Assembly: GCA_963710315.1 (NCBI GenBank)
Contig: CAVPZW010000007.1
Coordinates: 124,001 to 188,000 of the forward strand
DNA from: Palsa-360 sp963710315
Lineage (GTDB): Bacteria > Acidobacteriota > Terriglobia > Acidiferrales > UBA7541
Length of the DNA stretch: 64,000 bases
Direction of reading: 5' to 3'
Shown piece by piece: positions 27,189 through 37,205 of this stretch (its first letter is position 1; every line of letters begins with the position of its first letter). The position numbers and the translations under genes were made by a program. The notes under the pieces are model-generated. The model searched no databases. It was not told where the DNA came from and worked only from the letters and a program-made list of their open reading frames with translations.

Positions 27189-27707
27189 TTGTCCGAATCC
27201 AAACACGACGAAAGTTTCAAGGTTGTAGACCGCAGGCTGTTCACTCCGGAGGGAGAATTCCGGAAAGAGGTTGCAGAGCAGCAGGATCGTGAGCGCGAGA
27301 GCGCTCCAGCCGCAAGCCCAGCGAATGCCGCGAATGCAGCCGGTGCAACAGGCGCAGCTGCGATTGCCGGGACGGCAGCCACACCTGGCGCGATCCCGTC
27401 GGCGGTGCCTGCCGGGGATGCGCCGAAACGGTCGCCTGCGTTTGAGAATTTGGTTCGTTCGCTAGGACAGAACGCGGCCATGCTCCTTGGCGGATACGCG
27501 GATCCGCGCACGGGGCAGCCGGTGCTGGACCTCGAGGGTGCGCGCGAAATGATCGACATGCTGGACGTTTTGCGCGAGAAGACACGCGGAAATTTGGCGG
27601 CGGAGGAAGACACTCTGTTGCTGGATGTGCTTGGAAACTTGAAACTGGCCTTTATGGAAATGGCCAAGGCCGCCGCGAAGCACGAAAAAGCCCAGTCCCA
27701 GCATTGA
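27189..27707 (+). CDS. DUF1844 domain protein
   Basis: Hypothetical cytosolic protein of 172 residues. The N-terminal KVVDRRLFTPEGEFR and the C-terminal part FENLVRSLGQNAAMLLGGYADPRTGQPVLDLEGAREMIDMLDVLREKTRGNL match DUF1844 proteins as I know them; the domain has no assigned function. Between them is an Ala/Pro/Gly-rich linker of about 50 residues. TTG start supported by GGGAGAG 5 nt upstream. It is followed closely by the PhnP-like hydrolase and ribF and may form an operon with them. Confidence 0.82.
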   Translation: MSESKHDESFKVVDRRLFTPEGEFRKEVAEQQDRERESAPAASPANAANAAGATGAAAIAGTAATPGAIPSAVPAGDAPKRSPAFENLVRSLGQNAAMLLGGYADPRTGQPVLDLEGAREMIDMLDVLREKTRGNLAAEEDTLLLDVLGNLKLAFMEMAKAAAKHEKAQSQH

Positions 27708-27768
27708 TCCCAGCGCTGATCGAGGATCCGCCCTGCCCGCAACACCTCATTCCGTACTCGAACTTACG

Positions 27769-28533
27769 GTGCTAGGCTCCGGCACGTCCATGGGAGTGCC
27801 GTCGCTCACCTGCCATTGCCGCGTTTGCTCGTCCACGGACCCGCACGACAAGCGGCTGCGGCCTTCCATCCTGCTGGTTCACAACGGACGCACAGCGGTG
27901 ATCGACACGACTCCCGATTTTCGCTATCAGGCGCTGCGCGTGGGGTTGGAGCGGCTGGATGCCATTCTCTTCACGCACGCTCATGCCGACCACATTCTGG
28001 GCTTTGACGATATACGCCCGTTCAACATACGACAGAAATCGGCGCTGCCGGTCTATGCATCGCTGGAAACCATTGCCACGCTGAAGCGGACGTTCGCGTA
28101 CGTTTTTGAAGAATTGCCGGCGATCAGCGCCATTCCGCAGGTCACGCTGAATGCCATCGACGGCCCCTTCGATGTTATAGGGCTGCGAATCGTCCCGGTG
28201 CCGGCGCAGCATGGAGATATGGGTGTGCTCGGGTTTCGATTCGGAGGCGCGGCGTACCTCACCGACTTTAGTTCCCTTCCCGAATCCTCGAAGCCGCTGC
28301 TGGCCGATCTGGATGACTTGATCATCGATGCGCTGCGGGATGTGCCGCACCCAATGCATCAGACGGTGGAACAGGCGCTGGCGCTGATCCGCGAGCTGAA
28401 GCCGCGCCGCGCATGGTTTACGCACATTGCGCACGAACTTCCGCACGCCGAAACCATTGCTCGATTGGCGGACGCCGGATATTCCAATGTTTCCCTGGCC
28501 TACGATGGGCTCCGTTTTGAGGTGCGCGTCTGA
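27769..28533 (+). CDS. metallo-beta-lactamase fold hydrolase, PhnP-like
   Basis: MBL-fold hydrolase of about 254 residues with the metal motif THAHADH (His70, His72, Asp74, His75) and a second cysteine motif CHCRVC (Cys15, Cys17, Cys20) as in PhnP-type phosphodiesterases. The N-terminus LGSGTSMGVPS is typical. The annotated GTG start seems late: homologous N-termini usually begin a few residues earlier, and the frame stays open upstream with a CTG preceded by GAGGA at about 27733. The substrate may be a cyclic phosphodiester, by family analogy only. Its stop overlaps the ribF start by 1 nt (TGATG). Confidence 0.85.
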   Translation: MLGSGTSMGVPSLTCHCRVCSSTDPHDKRLRPSILLVHNGRTAVIDTTPDFRYQALRVGLERLDAILFTHAHADHILGFDDIRPFNIRQKSALPVYASLETIATLKRTFAYVFEELPAISAIPQVTLNAIDGPFDVIGLRIVPVPAQHGDMGVLGFRFGGAAYLTDFSSLPESSKPLLADLDDLIIDALRDVPHPMHQTVEQALALIRELKPRRAWFTHIAHELPHAETIARLADAGYSNVSLAYDGLRFEVRV

Positions 28534-29501
28534 TGGCGTTTCTTGTGCTCAAATCCATCGAGGACTGGAAGGCGCGTCTTGCGGACGAACGGCGATCGGT
28601 CGTGGCCGTCGGAACGTTTGACGGGCTGCACGTCGGGCACCGAAAGATTCTGGAATCGGTGCGAGAGCGCGGGCGCGCCACGGGACAGCGCGCGACGGTA
28701 GTTACCTTCGATCCGCATCCCATGCGCGTGCTGCTGCCGGATCGCGCGCCATTCCTGATTCAGACGGTTTCGCAGCGGATTGCGGGCTTTGAGCGCATGG
28801 GGTTGGATGCGGCGCTGGTGTTGCCGTTCGACCACGCGCTTTCCCTGGTTTCGGCCGAGGAGTTTATCGAACGGATTTTAGTGGAAGGCTTGCGCGCGGG
28901 CGCCATTTTGGTGGGCGCCAATTTCAGATTTGGGCATGGCGGCGCGGGCGATGTGCGCCTGCTGGGCGATGCCGGAAAACGCTTCGGCTTTGACGTGGAG
29001 ATTATTCCGCCCGTGGAAGTTGCGGGGAAAATTGTATCGAGCACCGCCATTCGCGGCGCGGTTGCCTCGGGCGATGTGGCCGGAGCGATTCCGCTGCTGG
29101 GGCGGGCGTTTTCGCTGACGGGTGAAATACGATCCGGAGCCGGGCGCGGGCGGACCATCCTCTTCCCTACTCTCAATTTGGCGCCCGAGCAGGAGCTGCT
29201 GCCGAAGCTGGGCGTATACGCCACGGAGTCCGCGGTGGGCGGAAAGCTGTATACGTCGGTGACCAATGTGGGGACGCGGCCCACATTTAATGGGTCTGGA
29301 GTCACGGTCGAGAGCCACCTGTTTGGGTTCAGCGAAAATCTTACCGGCGGGCCGATGGAAGTGCGCTTTCACCAGAGGATTCGCGACGAGCGGAAATTTT
29401 CGGGGGCCGAGGAATTGCGCGCGCAGATCGCTCTGGATATGGAAACGGCGCGAAAATTCTTTTCGGAGAGTACTCTCGCCGGCAATTCTCCACGGGATTG
29501 A
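28533..29501 (+). CDS. ribF: bifunctional riboflavin kinase / FAD synthetase
   Basis: Makes FMN from riboflavin and then FAD. In the 322 residues the nucleotidyltransferase domain has VGTFDGLHVGHRKIL and ISSTAIRGAVASGDV (the SSTxxR motif), and the C-terminal flavokinase domain has GRTILFPTLNLAP with the PTxN motif, followed by TNVGTRPTFNG. Length is normal. It ends the DUF1844 / PhnP-like / ribF unit. Confidence 0.96.
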   Translation: MAFLVLKSIEDWKARLADERRSVVAVGTFDGLHVGHRKILESVRERGRATGQRATVVTFDPHPMRVLLPDRAPFLIQTVSQRIAGFERMGLDAALVLPFDHALSLVSAEEFIERILVEGLRAGAILVGANFRFGHGGAGDVRLLGDAGKRFGFDVEIIPPVEVAGKIVSSTAIRGAVASGDVAGAIPLLGRAFSLTGEIRSGAGRGRTILFPTLNLAPEQELLPKLGVYATESAVGGKLYTSVTNVGTRPTFNGSGVTVESHLFGFSENLTGGPMEVRFHQRIRDERKFSGAEELRAQIALDMETARKFFSESTLAGNSPRD

Positions 29502-29573
29502 CGGCCGGCGCGTCGAAAGCTGGGGCGTGGTTGGTGCGCGGCTGCGGCTCGAATCAGGAACCGAGCCGTCCTG

Positions 29574-29687
29574 GAAATTAATTTAATTTGAAATTTCAGA
29601 TTTGAGATTTCAAATTGAAATCAGACAATGCATGCGATCATTCATTTATCCCTTTTCCGAGAATTCAAATTTGAGATTTGAAATGGA
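29574..29687. repeat. AATTTGAAATTT repeats between ribF and fur
   Basis: Several direct and inverted copies of AATTTGAAATTTCAGATTT-like sequence in the convergent gap. The same family occurs at 1467-1501. Much more AT-rich than the neighbouring genes. Confidence 0.65.
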
Positions 29688-29753
29688 ATTGACTCGCGAC
29701 GTCTCGCACGATATTTCAACCTTTGTGTAAGAATCCCACAACATAAAAGAAGA

Positions 29754-30239
29754 TTATTTTGTTCGACATTTTTCGCAGTAGCCGCCGACTTCCGTGCGCG
29801 CCATCGTGATTTCGATACCGCAGTCCTGCTCGATTTGTTTTTTCAGTTTCTCGTAGAGGGGGATTCGAACTCGCGCACGTTCCCGCATTTCAAGCACGCC
29901 ACGTGAATGTGGTCGCGGGGGCCGTGACTTTCGTAGAAATGCTGGCCGCCGCGCAGGTGGAGCAGGTCGAGCTCATCGATGAGGCCATTGCGCTTGAGCA
30001 TATCCAGGGTTCTGTATACCGTGACGCGGTGCACGCGGGGATCGAGCTTTTGCGCGCGCTCGAGGATCGCGCCGGCGTCCAGATGGCGTTCGGCGTTATC
30101 CATCACCTGCGAGCAGGATCTGCCGCTGGCGCGTCAACCGCACGCCACGCTTTTGGAGCGCCGCTTGCAAGCGGCCTGGGCGCTCATGCGCGTTGATGCG
30201 TTCGCCGGAGGAGACTCGATGTGCGGAGGCAGTGGGCAT
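29754..30239 (-). CDS. Fur-family transcriptional regulator, frameshifted
   Basis: Metal- or peroxide-responsive repressor. The N-terminus LQAALQKRGVRLTRQRQ and the winged-helix part RVTVYRTLDMLKRNGLIDEL are typical. The C-terminal dimerisation domain has HFYESHGPRDHIHVACLKCGNVREF and a second CXXC in GGYCEKCRTK, the structural zinc pair. Frame changes near 30110 and 29861 split it in three. Whether it is Fur, Zur or PerR is not clear. It starts about 75 nt after rseP on the same strand. Confidence 0.85.
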
Positions 30240-30315
30240 GGTCGACGGGTGCGGAATTCCTCAACCTGGCCTAAGACCGCGGCGATCCGTTTGCATGCGC
30301 GCGTGCGGACGCGCG

Positions 30316-31646
30316 TTAGTGGTGCGGGATCAGGCGCAAGACGTCATTGTACATAACGATGGCGAAAACCAGCAACAGGAACACCATGCTGACGGTGACG
30401 AACCGTTCCTTCACGCGAACGCTCAAATCGCGCCGTATCGTTCCTTCGATGAACAGAAGCAGGATGTGCCCGCCGTCGAGCGGAGGAATCGGCAGGAGGT
30501 TCAGGATGGCCAGGTTCACGCCAATCATGGCCATCAAGGAAAGCAATTCCGCCATCCCTTCTGACGCGCCGCTTCGCCGGATTCCCGCGCGATTCCAAGG
30601 GGACCTTCGAGTTGCTTCAGCGAGATGTTGCCGCGGAACAGCTCGAGCACCACGTAGACAACCTGGCGGGCCATCAGCTGTTCATTCCGACGGATTCGAC
30701 GATGGCGGCGCCAAACGGCAGGCGGCGCTCCACCAAATCGCCGCTTCGAAGACCAGCCAATTTGCCATCGCGGAACGCCATTTCTGACGTTCACTTGTTG
30801 CGCATGGACAACAATATGCATCTTGCGATCGCCCCGCTGGATTTCCAGATTCAACGGCTTCGCCTGCGACTGATCCAGATGACGGGAAGTTCGGCGCCGC
30901 TGGCCAACGCTTTGCCGTTCGACTGTCAGGATCTCGTCGCCCGCTCTTCAACCCGCTTCGCTCGGCCGGCATTCCCGGCAGAGACCGCCCCGATAAGCAG
31001 CCGATCCGCCGGATATCCAAAAATGTCTTCCAGCGACTGGCCCGCGGGAACGAGTGATCGAGACGTTCTTGTCCGTCCGCGGTCCACGACGAGCGAAAGC
31101 GAATGTCCCGGCAAAGTGGACATCAGCTCCAAGCTGCGCCCGATCCCACGTGGGATCGCTCTACACCGTTGATCTTTGACGACATGGTCCCCAGCCGCCA
31201 GGCCCGCCTTTTGTGCGGTCGAATCCGGCAAAACGCCGGCCAGGACCATGGGCTTGTCCAGATATGCCGGCTGCTTGCTGCCGTGCATGTAGAGTCCGGC
31301 GACCAGCACAATGGACAGGATAATATTCATCGCCGGGCCCCGCCAGCGCGATCAGCACGCGCTGCCAGCTGGGCTTCGAGAGAAATTCGTCCGGATCGCC
31401 CTTGCGATCTTCGAGCGGATTGTCGCCGGCCATTTTCACGTAGCCGCCCAGCGGCAACGCGCTGATGCGATAATCGGTGTCGCCGCGCTTGCACTCCCCA
31501 GAGGCGCGGCCCGAAGCCGATGGAAAAAATCTCGACGCGCACACCAAAGGCTTTGGCGACGATGAAATGTCCCCACTCGTGCACGAGGACCATGACCCCG
31601 AGCACGACAGACACGGAAACAAGCCATGATCGAGAAAATCCGACAC
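30316..31646 (-). CDS. rseP: RIP site-2 metalloprotease RseP, frameshifted
   Basis: Inner-membrane intramembrane zinc protease that cleaves anti-sigma factors and signal peptides. It has the zinc motif in VLVHEWGHFIVAKAFGVRVEIFSIGFGPRLWG, PDZ-like domains in the middle (VLAGVLPDSTAQKAGLAAGDHV), and near the C-terminus the second active-site motif in NLAILNLLPIPPLDGGH. At least five frame changes divide it, for example a missing G near 31620. The order uppS-cdsA-dxr-rseP matches the conserved envelope cluster. Confidence 0.9.
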
Positions 31647-31714
31647 GATCTTCTCCTAACACTCCGGCCGATGCTGGACTTCGTCTATCGTCATCACAAC
31701 GGCTAGCGGGCCCA

Positions 31715-32917
31715 TCACACCGCGCTGTTCGCCGGCCATCGCTCGACTTCTTCGCGAGCCAGTCGCCGCGCTTCGCAGTCCGCCGCGAGCACGTCGTCGA
31801 TCGCGTCATCTTGATCCTTGGCGTCGCGTGCCAGCACTCGCTCGATCACTTCTGCGATTCCCGAAAACGGCAATCCGCCGATCGAGAAATGCCTCCACCG
31901 CCACTTCGTCCGCGGCGTTGAAGCGCACAGGGATACGCGCCCTTCTTCCGCAATGCTTCCCGCGCCAGGCGCAGACACGGAAACCGCCGCGACGAAACCT
32001 TTTCGAAATCCAGGCGCCGCAACTTACCCCAATCAAGCGCTATTTCATTGGATGCGGCCCGCTCCGGGTAGGTTAGCGCATATTGGATGGGCATGCGCAT
32101 ATCCGTTGGGCCGAGTTGTGCCAAGATGGAACCGTCCACAAACTCCACCATGGAATGAATCGTGGACTGCGGATGGATCACCACTTCGATCTGGTCCGGG
32201 CGCATGTCAAACAGCCAGCGCGCTTCGATGACCTCAAATCCTTTGTTCACCAGCGTGGCCGAATCGATCGTGATGCGCCGTCCCATGCGCCAGTTGGGAT
32301 GCGCCAGCGCTTGCTCGGGCGTCGCCGCGGCCATCTCGCGCCAGCGGCGTCTTTCGAAATGGCCCGCCCGAAGCGGTGAGGACCAGGCGTTTCACTTCGC
32401 GTGCTGCCCGGCGCGCAGGCATTGGTGGATGGCGTTGTGCTCGCTGTCCACGGGCAAGCAGCTCGACGTTCGCCTCGCGCGCCGCGGCCATCACGATTTC
32501 ACCGGCCGCCACCAGCACTTCCTTGTTCGAGAGCGCGACCTGTTTCCCCGCCTTCACCGCCGCGTAAGTGGCTTCCAGGCCTACTACGCCCACGGCCGCG
32601 GAAACCAGCATCGCGGCTGCGGGGTGCGTGGCCACGGCCAGCAGCCCCGCGCTGCCGTGCTGAATTTCGGGCAATTTCGCGAGGCCCTCGGCGCGCAGGC
32701 GTTCGGACAAGCTAGCGGCTGCCTCGGGAGTTGCGACGGAAACCAGTTCCGGGTGGTGGCGCAGGATTTGCTTCGCCAGCTCCTCGATATTATTTCCGGC
32801 GGCCAGAGCCACCACGGCGAAGCGCTCGGGCATGGCCTCGACCACGGCTAGCGTTTGGCAGCCGATGGAGCCGGTGGAACCGAGAATGGCGATTTGCTTC
32901 AAGTTGGGATTCTCCAC
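31715..32917 (-). CDS. dxr: 1-deoxy-D-xylulose 5-phosphate reductoisomerase, frameshifted
   Basis: Second step of the MEP isoprenoid pathway: converts DXP to MEP with NADPH. It has the NADPH motif LGSTGSIGCQTLAVVE, the substrate region ALSNKEVLVAAGEIV, then LTASGGPFR, PNWRMGRRITIDSATLVNKGFEVIEA and IHPQSTIHSMVEFVDGS, and ends DAIDDVLAADCEARRLAREEVERW. Frame changes lie near 32460, 32400, 32340, 31990 and 31900, with indels in both directions. It starts after a 312-nt repeat-containing gap behind cdsA. Confidence 0.92.
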
Positions 32918-32960
32918 TTTCTAATTCAGTAATGTAGCGATACGGTAATTCAGTTGTGCC

Positions 32961-33039
32961 GCCCCTGCGGGGCTATTTCGATCGCCGTGCGCTCACCCAC
33001 CGTTTCACGGTGGGCTACGGTGTGATGTCCCTCCGGGAC
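32961..33039. repeat. three-hairpin element, copy 2
   Basis: Hairpins GCCCCTGCGGGGC, CCCACCGTTTCACGGTGGG and GTCCCTCCGGGAC, with GGGCTACGGTGTG after the second. Same layout as the copies at 26994 and 42546. Confidence 0.8.
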
Positions 33040-33154
33040 TTCGCGCATTGCAGGAATCAATCGGGCAGCCAATATCCGCAGCAACCCACGCAGCAATTCC
33101 CGCCCTTCGCCGTTCTGCTTCGTTCTTCTCTGCCCTGCTCGGTTCTTCTTCCTA

Positions 33155-33198
33155 TTTCTCTGTGTTCTCTGTGTTCTCTGTGTTCTCTGTGTTAAAGC
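33155..33198. repeat. tandem CTCTGTGTT repeat (four units) before dxr
   Basis: Four perfect 9-nt units CTCTGTGTT followed by AAAG. The longest copy of the repeat also found at 5211, 57428 and 57606. Confidence 0.8.
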
Positions 33199-33229
33199 TC
33201 TTTGTATTAGAGGTCCTTGCGTTTCATTT

Positions 33230-34092
33230 CTAATACTTCCTCAGGACGACCCATTCGAAATAGTACCAGACTGCAGGGGCTGCCAGGATGAGGGCGTCAA
33301 TCCGATCGAGCATTCCTCCGTGCCCCGGCAGAATCGTGCCGGAATCCTTGACGCCGGCGCTGCGTTTCCATGAGGATTCGAAGATATCGCCGACTTGCCC
33401 GGCCACGCTGCCCACGGCCGCCATGGCCAGCATGTGGATGGGCGGAATCCTGTTCCAGTATCCAAAGGCCACGGCCACCAGCAGCGCTCCCAGAAGATTC
33501 GCGGCCGCGCCCTCCCAGGTCTTGTTTGGGCTAAGTTGCGGGGCCAGCTTGCAGCGCCCGATGGAGCGGCCCACAAAATAGGCGGCGGTGTCTCCCGCCC
33601 ACACCAGGACCAGTGTGAACAGGAGAAGATGGGGCCGAGCGCGCCGACACCGTGCAGGCGGACAACGGCGCTGAACGGAAGCACGATGAATAGGAGTCCG
33701 GCGGCGCTCACCGAAATGGAGGCCAACGCTTCCGCCATGGGCCGCCGAGTGCCAAGGGTAATGGCGGCGACACCGAGAACGAAGCCGAACAATACTAGTT
33801 CCAGTGTGACGCGAGGAGAGCGGTCCAGCAAGTCGCCCAGACTTGCGATGTGCGTCTGGCGCGATGCGTACAATTGCAGGGCGACGATTCCCGCAGCGGC
33901 GAGGCAGGTCCACAGCCTGTAGGCATGAAAGCCAAGATGCTCCGCGATCGAAAAAAATTCCCACATGGCGGCGATTGCAACGAAGGCCGATACCAGCGCG
34001 ATCAGCCAGTTAGGCCCCAACCAGATCGCGGCGACTACCAGGGGTATCAGGATGACTGCCGTCAGTACGCGCTGTGCGGTTCCGGAACTCAT
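33230..34092 (-). CDS. cdsA: phosphatidate cytidylyltransferase, frameshifted
   Basis: Makes CDP-diacylglycerol for phospholipid synthesis; integral membrane protein. The N-terminus MSSGTAQRVLTAVILIPLVVAAIWLG begins a series of TM segments. The C-terminal half has SPNKTWEGAAANLLGA and the CdsA signature SSWKRSAGVKDSGTILPGHGGMLDRID. One frame change near 33625 separates the halves. It lies between uppS and dxr as in many bacteria. Confidence 0.93.
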
Positions 34093-34228
34093 TCAATCCT
34101 TTCCGTGTCAAATTCCGCCGTCAGATGCATGGAACCAAAATTTTGACAAGTATTGTGTATTGTCCGCCAGGGAAGACTGGATTGGAAGCAAAACGCGACG
34201 AAAACTATACCGGGAGGGCGCGGCTGCG

Positions 34229-35023
34229 TCAGACCATGACGCGGCGGCGGGTTTCCGTCAGGCCGCCGTAACGGCGCTCGCGCTTTTGAAAATCGATCAA
34301 GGCTTCATAAAGCTGCGCGCGGGTGAAATCGGGCCACAAAGTTTCGGTCACGTAGATTTCGGCGTAGGCGATTTGCCACAAGAGAAAATTGCTGACGCGC
34401 ATTTCTCCGCTGGTGCGGATCAGCAGGTCGGGATCGGGCAAGCCGGCCGTGTAAAGGTTCTGCGAAATTAAATCTTCGTCCACGCGGGCATCGGCCAAGC
34501 CGTTATTGCGAACGCGATCGAGAATGCGATTGAAGGCATCGACCAGTTCGGCGCGGCCACCATAGTTGAGGGCCACGGCCAGCTTCATGCCGGTATTCCC
34601 TGCCGTCTGCTCCATGGCGCGATCGATATCGGCGCGCACTTCGTCCGGCAACTGATCGGGGCGCCCAATCACCAGCATGCGAATGTTGTTTCGATGGATG
34701 ATGGGGAGTTCCTTGCGCAAATATTCGCGCAAGAGGCGCATCAGAAAATCGATTTCCGCTTTGGGGCGGCGCCAGTTTTCCATGGAAAAAGCGTACAGCG
34801 TCAACGCGGGGATGCCCAGCCTGGCGCAGGTTTCAATCACGGTGCGAGCGGACTGCGTTCCCGCTCGATGGCCGGCTACGCGCGGCAGGTGACGCCGCTG
34901 CGCCCATCGGCCATTTCCATCCATGATGACGGCAATATGCTGAGGGAGGCGTTCCGCATCCAGTTCAAGGAGCAGCCGCTCTTCTTCGAGGTCCGCGGGT
35001 TTGAGTGTCTCGGGTAGCTTCAC
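34229..35023 (-). CDS. uppS: undecaprenyl diphosphate synthase (isoprenyl transferase)
   Basis: cis-Prenyltransferase making the C55 lipid carrier for peptidoglycan and O-antigen. The active site IMDGNGRWAQRR with its catalytic Asp, then RAGTQSARTVIE, LYAFSMENWRRP and DLLIRTSGEMRVSNFLLWQIAYAEIY are all conserved. I chose the GTG giving VKLPETLKPADLE, which gives 264 residues, the normal size; the frame runs 30 codons further upstream into non-conserved sequence. First gene of the uppS-cdsA-dxr-rseP cluster. Confidence 0.94.
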   Translation of the reverse strand: MKLPETLKPADLEEERLLLELDAERLPQHIAVIMDGNGRWAQRRHLPRVAGHRAGTQSARTVIETCARLGIPALTLYAFSMENWRRPKAEIDFLMRLLREYLRKELPIIHRNNIRMLVIGRPDQLPDEVRADIDRAMEQTAGNTGMKLAVALNYGGRAELVDAFNRILDRVRNNGLADARVDEDLISQNLYTAGLPDPDLLIRTSGEMRVSNFLLWQIAYAEIYVTETLWPDFTRAQLYEALIDFQKRERRYGGLTETRRRVMV

Positions 35024-35180
35024 GCGACTATTCCCGCGAATCCCAAGTAGTGGAAAGAGGCTGTTTCGCGAGCATATTGGAAAGCTAACATAGGGTATGA
35101 CACGGCGCAACACACTCGAAGTTACAATTGCCTAAAGTAAATGATATCCCATCGGAATAATCAACAGCCGATGGCAAAAC

Positions 35181-35227
35181 AAAAAAGACTGGCCCGCCCT
35201 GGAGAGATCCAGAGCGGGCCTTTTTTA
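35181..35227 (-). terminator. bidirectional rho-independent terminator
   Basis: Stem GGCCCGC plus CTGGA pairs with TCCAG plus GCGGGCC around a GAGA loop. A T-run follows on the plus strand and an A-run precedes, so it can act both ways. On the minus strand it ends the phosphoesterase transcript before uppS. Confidence 0.88.
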
Positions 35228-35285
35228 TTGGGTCAAGCAACGAATCGCGGTTCGGTGGCGACATGCTGACCATCGACTGCCGCTC

Positions 35286-37205
35286 TTAGAAGTGGACAGG
35301 TTCTCCCGTGGACGGATCAAGGAACAGTTTGCGCTGGTGCTGTTCATCCTTTGCGCGGCTCCACTGTCCATTTTCATCCTTGTCGCTGAAGTCGAACATG
35401 TTGTTTAGTGTGCCGGCCTTGTAGTCATTGGATGCGCCGCCGATGCGGCCAAGGTTCCAGTTATCCTCGATGAATCGAAGGATGGAAGATTGATCCGTGA
35501 TGCTGTGATCCACGTAATTCTTCTTGGCCCACGGCGAGATAATCAGCAAGGGCTGGCGCTGGCCGTAGCCGCACAGCCCCGAGATATTTGCCGCGGGGCC
35601 GGTTGTGGGAGTGGTTCCGCAAAGGCCATAGAAGGCGGGCGGGGCGGCAGGATTTGGAGTTTGGCTGGACAGGGCGTCGTCCGCATCTTGAGGGACGCCG
35701 GACTGATTCACGACCGGGTCCATGGTGTGGTCGTACCAGCCATCTGAGTCGTCATAGGCAATGATGATCGCGGTATCTTTCCATTCATCGCTGGCCATGA
35801 TCGTGTTGACCATATTCACGACGAAAGTTTGCTCATCGAGGGGATTGGAATAGCCTGGGTGGCCGTCGGCATAAGCGGGAGCCTTAAGGAAACTCACGGC
35901 CGGCATATTGTGCGCTTTCAAGGCCATAAAAAACTGAGAGATATCGTACTGATGGTTGGCCTGATCCGTCTTGCCAATCGTGCTGACGCTGGTGGGCGGC
36001 AGGTGGTGAGGGTTCGATGTGGACGTGTAGAATTCGAACGGCTGGTGGTGCGGGATGTAGTCGCCGACGGTGCTGAGGTTGTCCGGGACTGGAACGCCAC
36101 CAAAGCTATACGTACCCGTGCCAGCCGATCCACAAACGGCGTAAGGAGTGGTGGGGGGATTGTAGGGCGTGGTGGGAGCAAATCCGCCCATGAACCAGCC
36201 CCAGGTGATTCCCTTTCCAGGATTCACAAGATCGCCCATCAGGTCGCCCACGTTGGTTCCTGACATGGAAGCTTGATTGGTGTTAAACAACTGCCCGTTT
36301 GAAAACACACAATCGTCGTATGCCCCTCGGGCATCGCCGATCAGAGCGCCGGTGAATGCGCTGCCTGCAGGGGCCGTCTGGCCGCCCCAGATGAGGCCGG
36401 ATGCACTGGAGTTAGTCCCATTGGGACGCTTCGGAAGCATGGTGGCGCCCGCTGTGGTTCCCGCGACGAGGTTGATCGCGCCGGGAGAGGAAGGTCCAAA
36501 GGTGGTGCTCCAGGAATTGTCGCTCATTGCAAAGAACTGGGCGTAATTCCACAAGGCCGTGACCGTATTGCCATCGTAATAGCCCATCACGATGCCCTTG
36601 TTGGGGGTCGTCCCGGTTCCCGCGTCGAAGCAGTAACCCGAATAAGAGAATGGGCCAGTCGTGGAGTTGCCGCCGGTCACCACGTTCTTATTGTACTGCC
36701 CTGGGAGAAGTGGGCTACCAACTGTGATCGCCGGAGCGGGGCCCGTACCCGACCAAAGGGTAGTAGCAGTTTGCAATCCGCTGTTACCGCTTCCAGTTGC
36801 GCTCACGTATTTATCAACCAGTCCGTGGTCGACGGCTTCCTGTTCATTCAAATAGTTGTGGTTTTGATCGCAGGTGTTGGACTGAGTGCGATCCAAACGG
36901 AAGGGCTTAGTGGCGTTGGGATTTTCGTCCAGCAAGCCTGCTGCGAGCAGGTTATTGGTGCTTGGCGTGTCATCTTTGGCCTGGAAGGCAGGCTCGCCGG
37001 CGGGGTTCGCGGCGTACGGATAGGTTGCGAAGTAGTGGTCAAACGAAATGTTCTCCTGAAAAATGACCACCACATGCTTGATGGGAGTGGTGGTCTGAAA
37101 ATCGTCGGCTCCGGGTTGCGCCCAGAGGCTGCCCGGTGCGCCAACCGCCAAAGTGAGAGCTGTAACCGAACATGCAAGAACACGAAGAGACTTCAAAACA
37201 TTCAT
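35286..37205 (-). CDS. secreted phosphoesterase (phospholipase C / acid phosphatase family)
   Basis: Predicted exported phosphoesterase of 639 residues. The signal peptide MNVLKSLRVLACSVTALTLAVGAPGSLWA is followed by IKHVVVIFQENISFDHYFATYP, the N-terminal motif of the phosphoesterase family that includes non-haemolytic phospholipase C and AcpA-like acid phosphatases. Later come PAVSFLKAPAYADGHPGYSNPLDEQTFVVNMVNTIM, IIIAYDDSDGWYDH and LLIISPWAKKNYVDHSITDQSSILRFIEDNW, all typical. The substrate (phospholipid or phosphate ester) is not certain. GAGGAG lies 6 nt before the ATG, and a strong terminator follows. Confidence 0.88.
   Translation of the reverse strand: MNVLKSLRVLACSVTALTLAVGAPGSLWAQPGADDFQTTTPIKHVVVIFQENISFDHYFATYPYAANPAGEPAFQAKDDTPSTNNLLAAGLLDENPNATKPFRLDRTQSNTCDQNHNYLNEQEAVDHGLVDKYVSATGSGNSGLQTATTLWSGTGPAPAITVGSPLLPGQYNKNVVTGGNSTTGPFSYSGYCFDAGTGTTPNKGIVMGYYDGNTVTALWNYAQFFAMSDNSWSTTFGPSSPGAINLVAGTTAGATMLPKRPNGTNSSASGLIWGGQTAPAGSAFTGALIGDARGAYDDCVFSNGQLFNTNQASMSGTNVGDLMGDLVNPGKGITWGWFMGGFAPTTPYNPPTTPYAVCGSAGTGTYSFGGVPVPDNLSTVGDYIPHHQPFEFYTSTSNPHHLPPTSVSTIGKTDQANHQYDISQFFMALKAHNMPAVSFLKAPAYADGHPGYSNPLDEQTFVVNMVNTIMASDEWKDTAIIIAYDDSDGWYDHTMDPVVNQSGVPQDADDALSSQTPNPAAPPAFYGLCGTTPTTGPAANISGLCGYGQRQPLLIISPWAKKNYVDHSITDQSSILRFIEDNWNLGRIGGASNDYKAGTLNNMFDFSDKDENGQWSRAKDEQHQRKLFLDPSTGEPVHF

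Larger units (their letters stand above)
32918..33229. other. repeat-filled gap inside the uppS-cdsA-dxr-rseP cluster
   Basis: About 312 nt without a gene. It holds a three-hairpin element at 32961-33039 and a tandem CTCTGTGTT repeat at 33155-33198. I see nothing else in it. Confidence 0.7.

Noticed and set aside
29850..29880. tRNA-like T-arm (GTTCGAATCCCCCTC on the minus strand)
   Set aside because: It is the codons for REFESPLYE of the Fur-family gene, and no acceptor, D or anticodon arm surrounds it.
33155..33198. short CRISPR or variable-number tandem repeat
   Set aside because: Nine-nucleotide units without spacers; it matches a repeat dispersed at three other sites.
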